64,000 nt of DNA from Sphingomonas sp. (GTDB lineage Bacteria > Pseudomonadota > Alphaproteobacteria > Sphingomonadales > Sphingomonadaceae): contig NZ_JAHBZJ010000002.1 in NCBI RefSeq assembly GCF_019635455.1, forward strand, positions 248,001-312,000, read 5' to 3'. The translations under genes and the position numbers were made by a program. The notes below the pieces were generated by a model. That model had not been told where the DNA came from. It did not search any database and saw nothing but the letters and a program-made list of their open reading frames with translations. Position 1 is the stretch's first letter, and each line of letters opens with the position of its first letter. Shown here one piece after another: positions 60,051 to 64,000 of this stretch.

Positions 60051-60689
60051 ATGACCTTTTCCGTGCGCGCCGCGATCATCGCGGCTGTGTCTCTTTGCGT
60101 TGCAGCAGGCGTAGGCGCCACCGCTCCCGGTGCCGCTGCCGAAGCGGAAAAAACGCCGCTTGCCAGCATCAACGAAGCGGAATCGCAACAGGTTCCCACC
60201 ATGGCCGAAGCGCTCGCCGATCTTGAGCAGGATGCGCCGGCCGCCATCGATCCGCAGGATGAGGCCGATCCGGCCGATTACGCGACCCTGGCCGCCGCCG
60301 TCGCGGCGCAGCCCGTCGCGGCCGAAGATGCGCAGCACCGCTGCTTGGCCGTCGGAATCTATTACGAATCGAAGGGTGAGCCGCTCGAAGGGCAGCTGGC
60401 CGTCGCCGAGGTGATCCTCAACCGCGCCAAATCGGGCCGGTTCCCGTCGAGCGTGTGCGGCGTGCTGACCCAGCGTGGCCAGTTTTCGTTCGTGCGCGGC
60501 GGCACGCTGCCCACGCCTCCCGAGGGATCGCGCGCATGGAAGACGGCGCTCGCCGTCGCCCGCGTCGCCCGCGATGACATGTGGGACAGCCGCGTGTCCA
60601 AGGCGCTGTATTTCCACGCCCGTTATGTTTCGCCCGGCTGGCGCCGCGCGCGGATCGGGGCGGTGGGGAATCATATTTTCTACCGCTGA
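60051..60689 (+). CDS. Cell-wall hydrolase (SleB-like), exported
   Basis: A 212-residue probable peptidoglycan hydrolase of the Hydrolase_2/SleB family. A signal peptide (about 1-30) and an acidic, low-complexity spacer precede the catalytic domain, which starts CLAVGIYYESKGEPLEGQLAVAEVILNR (catalytic Glu106) and continues CGVLTQRGQFSFV. Such enzymes cleave glycan strands during growth or division. Its transcript probably ends before the LexA-controlled mmcB gene. Confidence 0.9.
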   Translation: MTFSVRAAIIAAVSLCVAAGVGATAPGAAAEAEKTPLASINEAESQQVPTMAEALADLEQDAPAAIDPQDEADPADYATLAAAVAAQPVAAEDAQHRCLAVGIYYESKGEPLEGQLAVAEVILNRAKSGRFPSSVCGVLTQRGQFSFVRGGTLPTPPEGSRAWKTALAVARVARDDMWDSRVSKALYFHARYVSPGWRRARIGAVGNHIFYR

Positions 60690-60710
60690 CGCGCGGACGG
60701 GCTTTTGTCT

Positions 60711-60725
60711 GTTCGACAAATGTTC
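60711..60725 (+). promoter_or_regulatory. LexA (SOS) box upstream of mmcB
   Basis: GTTCGACAAATGTTC, an exact match to the alphaproteobacterial LexA operator GTTC-N7-GTTC, 12 bases before the mmcB start. MmcB is an SOS gene in Caulobacter. Confidence 0.8.
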
Positions 60726-60727
60726 TA

Positions 60728-60757
60728 GAGGCCGGGGATGTCGTCGTCCCCGGCCTC
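60728..60757 (+). repeat. Hairpin enclosing the mmcB start codon
   Basis: GAGGCCGGGGA (60728-60738) and TCCCCGGCCTC (60747-60757) form a perfect 11-bp stem with an 8-base loop. The A of the ATG (60738) closes the stem and the TG is in the loop. There is no T-run on either strand, so it is not a terminator. Confidence 0.7.
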
Positions 60758-61247
60758 TGTCGTTCCGACCGATGCGGCGCCCGGTGCGCCCACGCTCACC
60801 GTAGAGGTGACGCGTGGCGTGTGCCGGATGCTGTTGCGCCATGATTGCATCGCCATGGCGGAGGTGCCGCTCGGCGACGGGCGGCGCGCCGACCTGATGG
60901 CGTTGACCGCGCGCGGAGAGATCGTGATCGTCGAGGTGAAGACCTCACGCGCCGACCTGCTCGGAGACGGCAAGTGGCCGGACTATCTTCAGCATTGCGA
61001 CCGCTATTTCTGGGCGGTGCCGCAGGGGTTCGACCTGACGCCGCTGCACCGACCCGATTTCCTTCCGGATCGTGCCGGCTTGATCGTTGCGGACCGGTAT
61101 GACGCGGCGATCGTGCGTGAGGCGCGAACGGTGCCGCTGGCGGCGGCGACGCGCCGCAAATCCACGCTCGCCTTTGCCCGTCGCGCCGCGCGGCGGGTCA
61201 TCACGCTGACCGATCCCGACGCAGACGGGCTTGGCTGGCACGGCTGA
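60738..61247 (+). CDS. mmcB: MmcB family DNA repair protein
   Basis: A 169-residue nuclease-fold protein of the MmcB family, known in Caulobacter as an SOS-induced factor for mitomycin-type damage. The core ARGEIVIVEVKTSRADLLGDGKWPDY carries the nuclease-like E-V-K. The first 25 residues are low-complexity (MSSSPASVVP). The start ATG lies in a strong hairpin, 12 bases after a LexA box. It converges with the ankyrin-repeat gene. Confidence 0.9.
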   Translation: MSSSPASVVPTDAAPGAPTLTVEVTRGVCRMLLRHDCIAMAEVPLGDGRRADLMALTARGEIVIVEVKTSRADLLGDGKWPDYLQHCDRYFWAVPQGFDLTPLHRPDFLPDRAGLIVADRYDAAIVREARTVPLAAATRRKSTLAFARRAARRVITLTDPDADGLGWHG

Positions 61248-61282
61248 CTGGCGCGTGCCGCCGATATGCCGGCGCGGCTCCG

Positions 61283-61882
61283 CTAAAAGCCGGGGCCGGA
61301 CACCGCCTTGCGGGTGACCTTTGGCGCGTCCTTCAACAGTTGCGTGATCGCCGGCGCGCGGGTGTCTCGCGCCGCATAGTCGCGCGCGCTCATCCCGGCC
61401 AGGCGATCGACCTGATCGGGGTCGGCATGGGCGGCAAGCAGGCTGCGTACCATGTCGATGTCGCGCCGCTGGACCGCGCGGATCAGCGGCGTTTCGCCGC
61501 CATTATTGGCGAGATTCACATTGGCGCGATAGCGCAGCAGGACCTCGATCCCCTCCGGAAAGCTCGATTCGACGGCGAGCATCATCGGACTGTTGCCGGC
61601 CCCGTCGGTCAGATTGGGATTGCCGCCCTTTGACAGGATGAAGCGCAGATAGACCAGATCGCGCCGTTTGATGACGATGTGGATCGCCGCCTCGCCGCTG
61701 CGATCGCGGGTGTTGACGATCGTCTGACCCGGTTCGTTCAGGAACTTGGTCACCTTGTCCCCATCCTGTTCGCGAACCGCCTTGAGGAAGGTGTAGCTGT
61801 CGGAAAATTGCTGGGCGGTGGCGGGAAGCGCCAGCGCCAGCAGCGCCGCGGCGAATACGGGCCGGGACGGACGGAATGCCAT
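61283..61882 (-). CDS. Exported ankyrin-repeat protein
   Basis: A 199-residue protein with a signal peptide (about 1-24, ending LPATAQQ) and three to four ankyrin repeats between about 55 and 185, seen as GEAAIHIVIKRRDLVYLRFILSKGGNPN, GNSPMMLAVES and GETPLIRAVQRRDIDMVRSLLAAHADPDQ. Likely a periplasmic protein-interaction protein; partner unknown. Confidence 0.9.
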   Translation of the reverse strand: MAFRPSRPVFAAALLALALPATAQQFSDSYTFLKAVREQDGDKVTKFLNEPGQTIVNTRDRSGEAAIHIVIKRRDLVYLRFILSKGGNPNLTDGAGNSPMMLAVESSFPEGIEVLLRYRANVNLANNGGETPLIRAVQRRDIDMVRSLLAAHADPDQVDRLAGMSARDYAARDTRAPAITQLLKDAPKVTRKAVSGPGF

Positions 61883-61955
61883 GATCTAAACGATGCCCCT
61901 GAACTGGATGCGGACCTTGCAACCGCGTCCCTATCAGATCATGGCTGGCCACGCC

Positions 61956-62555
61956 ATGAACAGGTTTGTCCCATTCGCGCTCGCCCTCTCGATCCTGTTG
62001 CCCGGATGCGGGGGTGGAACGCCGCAGCCCGCCCAGGCGCAACCGCCGCTGGCCGGCGCGGCGATCGGCGGCCCGTTCACGCTGGTCGATGGCGACGGAC
62101 GCACGGTGACCGACAAGAGCTTCGCGGGCCGCTATCGCATCATGTATTTCGGCTACACTTTCTGCCCCGATGTCTGCCCGGTCGATATGCAGAATATCGG
62201 CGCGGGGATGAAGCTGCTGGAAAAGAGCGATCCGGCGATCGCGGCAAAGATCGTGCCGGTGTTCGTCACCGTCGATCCGGCGCGCGACACGCCGGCGGTG
62301 GTCAAGCAGTTCGCCACCGCCTTCTATCCCCGCGCGATCGGCCTGACCGGGACCGAACGTCAGGTGGCCGATGCCGCCGCCGCCTATCGCGTCTATTACA
62401 AGAAACAGCCGGCGCCGGCCGGATCCACCGGCTATCTGGTGGATCACATGCGCGCTGCCTATCTGATGAGTCCCGACAACAAGCCGATCGCGTTGCTGCC
62501 ATCGGACCAGAGTGGCGAGGCGGTCGCCGCCGAGATCAGGAAATGGGTGAACTGA
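61956..62555 (+). CDS. SCO1/SenC family lipoprotein
   Basis: A 199-residue thioredoxin-fold protein that helps load copper into cytochrome c oxidase. It has a lipobox LPGC (C18), the metal-binding CPDVC (C70, C74) in FGYTFCPDVCP and the third ligand His at H164 (LVDHMRAAYL). The start ATG 61956 places the lipobox normally; ATG 61941 is an alternative. It overlaps the ycgN-like gene by 13 bases. Confidence 0.93.
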   Translation: MNRFVPFALALSILLPGCGGGTPQPAQAQPPLAGAAIGGPFTLVDGDGRTVTDKSFAGRYRIMYFGYTFCPDVCPVDMQNIGAGMKLLEKSDPAIAAKIVPVFVTVDPARDTPAVVKQFATAFYPRAIGLTGTERQVADAAAAYRVYYKKQPAPAGSTGYLVDHMRAAYLMSPDNKPIALLPSDQSGEAVAAEIRKWVN

Positions 62556-62977
62556 ACTTCTGGGAACGGCCGCTGGCCAGCCTCGACCGCGCGCAGTGGG
62601 AAGCCTTGTGCGACGGGTGCGGCAAATGCTGCCTGCACAAGATCGAGGATGCCGATACCGGCGACCTGTATGCGACGAATGTCGCCTGCCGCCTGCTCGA
62701 CCGGGACGCTGGACGGTGCAGCGACTATCGGCATCGCCACGCCTATGTCGCCGAATGCGTGCGATTGAACGCGGGAAATGTCGAGACGATCGGCTGGCTC
62801 CCGCGGACCTGCGCCTATCGGTTGCGGGCGGCGGGCGAGCCGTTGCCGGACTGGCACTATCTGGTGAGCGGGGACCGCGAGGCGGTGCATCGGGCGGGCG
62901 AATCGGTGCGCGGATGGACGATATCGGAGGATGTCGCCGGCGATCTGGAGCATCACATGGTCGATCGGATCCTGTGA
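62543..62977 (+). CDS. YcgN-family cysteine-cluster protein
   Basis: A 144-residue member of the YcgN/UPF0260 family, marked by FWERPLASLDRAQWEALCDGCGKCCLHK (four clustered Cys), later CRLLD, CSDYRHR, CVRL and CAYR. The Cys pattern suggests a metal or Fe-S site; function unknown. It overlaps the SCO gene before it and the metallopeptidase-like gene after it. Confidence 0.93.
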   Translation: MGELNFWERPLASLDRAQWEALCDGCGKCCLHKIEDADTGDLYATNVACRLLDRDAGRCSDYRHRHAYVAECVRLNAGNVETIGWLPRTCAYRLRAAGEPLPDWHYLVSGDREAVHRAGESVRGWTISEDVAGDLEHHMVDRIL

Positions 62978-63648
62978 ACGGCGAGATCGACGTCGTCCGC
63001 CACCCGCGCGCGCGGCGGATGAAATTGTCGGTCGATCACGTCACCGGCCGGGTGCGGCTGACGCTACCCCCGCGTGCGCCGGTGGGGCCGGCGATGGAAT
63101 GGGCGCGGCAACAGGGCGACTGGATCGCCCGCGCGCTGGCGGGCCGGGTGGAGGCACAGCCATTCGAGCCGGGCGCGCGGATCCTGTTCATGGGGGAAGA
63201 GGTGGCGCTGGGCTGGGACAGCGGCTTTCCGCGCACGCCGGTGCTGGACGACGGCCAGTTGATCGCGGGCGGCCCGCGCGAGGGCTTTGAACGGCGGATC
63301 GAGCGGTGGCTGCGGCGGCAGGCGCTCATCACCCTTTCCGCCGAAACGGCCGAATATGCATCGCGCGCGGGAGTAGGTGTCGCGCGGGTGGCGATCGGCG
63401 ATCCCAAGGGGCGCTGGGGCAGCTGCGCCAGTTCCGGCGTCATCCGCTATAGCTGGCGGCTGATCCTTGCTCCGCCCGCCGTGCGCCGCGCGACGGTGGC
63501 GCATGAGGTGGCGCACCGCGTCCATATGAATCACGGCCCGGCCTTTCACACGCTGGTACGCACGCTGTTCGATCGCGATCCGTCGCGTGAGCGCGCCTGG
63601 CTGCGCGCCAACGCGATGCGGCTTCATTCGTTCGGGCGGATGACCTGA
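62974..63648 (+). CDS. YgjP-like M48 metallopeptidase-domain protein
   Basis: A 224-residue protein of the YgjP/DUF45 group. The zinc site HEVAHRVHMNHG gives H177, E178, H181 with H187 as the next ligand; the RWGSCASSG motif just before it is the family hallmark. It starts with GTG 62974 overlapping the ycgN stop (GTGA) and ends inside the convergent gene. Confidence 0.9.
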   Translation: MNGEIDVVRHPRARRMKLSVDHVTGRVRLTLPPRAPVGPAMEWARQQGDWIARALAGRVEAQPFEPGARILFMGEEVALGWDSGFPRTPVLDDGQLIAGGPREGFERRIERWLRRQALITLSAETAEYASRAGVGVARVAIGDPKGRWGSCASSGVIRYSWRLILAPPAVRRATVAHEVAHRVHMNHGPAFHTLVRTLFDRDPSRERAWLRANAMRLHSFGRMT

Positions 63649-64000
63649 GGCTGGCGCGGCGCCTCCCGCGCGGGATCGCGTAGCGGGGCGCGATCGGCCG
63701 GTTCGCCGCGCGGCGGCGCGGCGGCGGTCGGGGTCGGTGCGGGACGCGCGGGGGCGGTCGCCGTCGGGGCGGGCGCGGGGCGGCGGCCGGTCATCCGGTC
63801 GATCCAGTCCTGATCGATCCGCCCGTCGCCCTCGGCGCCCTCGCCACCGGCAGCCGGCGGGGTATCGCCGGGATAGCCGCTTTCGTCGCGGGCGATCGGA
63901 TTGCCGTCGGCATCGACATAGGTGCCGTTGTCCGGCTCGGCATAGGCTTCCTGATCGGGTTCGACCTGCCATTCGGGGAGCGTCACCTGGGTGTCGAACT
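63624..64000 (-). CDS. Probable PBP1A C-terminal tail (partial)
   Basis: The last about 125 codons of a minus-strand gene that continues beyond the window. The visible part starts FDTQVTLPEWQ, then an acidic YAEPDNGTYVDADGNPI stretch and a long Pro/Ala/Arg-rich disordered tail ending VIRPNE. This arrangement resembles the C-terminus of alphaproteobacterial penicillin-binding protein 1A, but no catalytic domain is visible, so the call is tentative. It overlaps the convergent YgjP-like gene by 25 bases. Confidence 0.5.
   Translation of the reverse strand, partial: FDTQVTLPEWQVEPDQEAYAEPDNGTYVDADGNPIARDESGYPGDTPPAAGGEGAEGDGRIDQDWIDRMTGRRPAPAPTATAPARPAPTPTAAAPPRGEPADRAPLRDPAREAPRQPQVIRPNE

Noticed and set aside
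60728..60757. Hairpin at mmcB as a terminator of the cell-wall hydrolase gene
   Set aside because: No T-run follows on either strand and it lies over the mmcB start codon.

Overview
This is a GC-rich alphaproteobacterial chromosome segment, most likely from a sphingomonad (Sphingomonas or a close relative). That placement rests on overall gene content and on arrangements I recognise from this group: DUF3576-leuS-lptE-holA, mnmE-mnmG-rsmG-parA-parB, hemE next to a DUF299 kinase/pyrophosphorylase gene, and a PabB-PabC fusion. It is inference from the sequence alone. The genes are tightly packed core housekeeping genes with many 4-base start/stop overlaps. I see no tRNA, rRNA, IS element, prophage or CRISPR array.

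Layout. 1-7.5 kb: the end of nadB, an NhaP-type antiporter coupled to a permease-like gene, a class A beta-lactamase-like serine hydrolase, and an orphan VirD4/TraG-type ATPase with an unrecognised partner. 7.6-13 kb: polA, a polysaccharide flippase and a caspase-like protein that has lost its catalytic Cys. 13-19.5 kb (minus strand): htpX, rsmB, rpe, a heparinase II/III-like gene and purH. 19.5-26 kb: a DUF1674 gene, an AsmA gene, then on the minus strand ArsR-VOC-SRPBCC with a clear twin operator, followed by tsaD, gpsA and DUF1697. 26-38.5 kb: pabBC, an aspartate aminotransferase, msrA, mgtE, a cyclophilin, lolA, xthA, ribA, yggS and others.

38.6-64 kb is the origin-proximal part. DUF3576, leuS, lptE and holA are followed by parB, parA, rsmG, mnmG and mnmE on the minus strand with three parS-type palindromes. 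Then come rho, hemJ and hemE, a 423-base non-coding region (54056-54478), and on the plus strand ppsR, maf, aroE, coaE, dnaQ, hpf, ptsN and mmcB. The non-coding region sits exactly where the Caulobacter origin lies (between hemE and RP001). It has an AT-rich patch, two TTTTCCACA DnaA boxes and four GANTC methylation sites, so I call it the probable oriC. The genes flanking it point away from it on both sides, and parS/parAB lie about 7-11 kb away, as expected for origin segregation.

How the genes work together: ParA/ParB/parS segregate the origin region. PolA, HolA, DnaQ, XthA, Ogt and MmcB serve replication and repair. LptE, LolA, AsmA, the flippase, the cell-wall hydrolase and a probable PBP1A C-terminus serve the envelope. 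RsmB, RsmG, MnmE, MnmG, TsaD, LeuS and HPF serve translation. The least ordinary items are the oriC/parS layout, the Cys-less caspase homologue, the orphan coupling ATPase pair, the ArsR operator pair, an SOS box ahead of mmcB whose start codon lies in a strong hairpin, a long stem in the leuS leader, and a structured RNA-like region after lolA.
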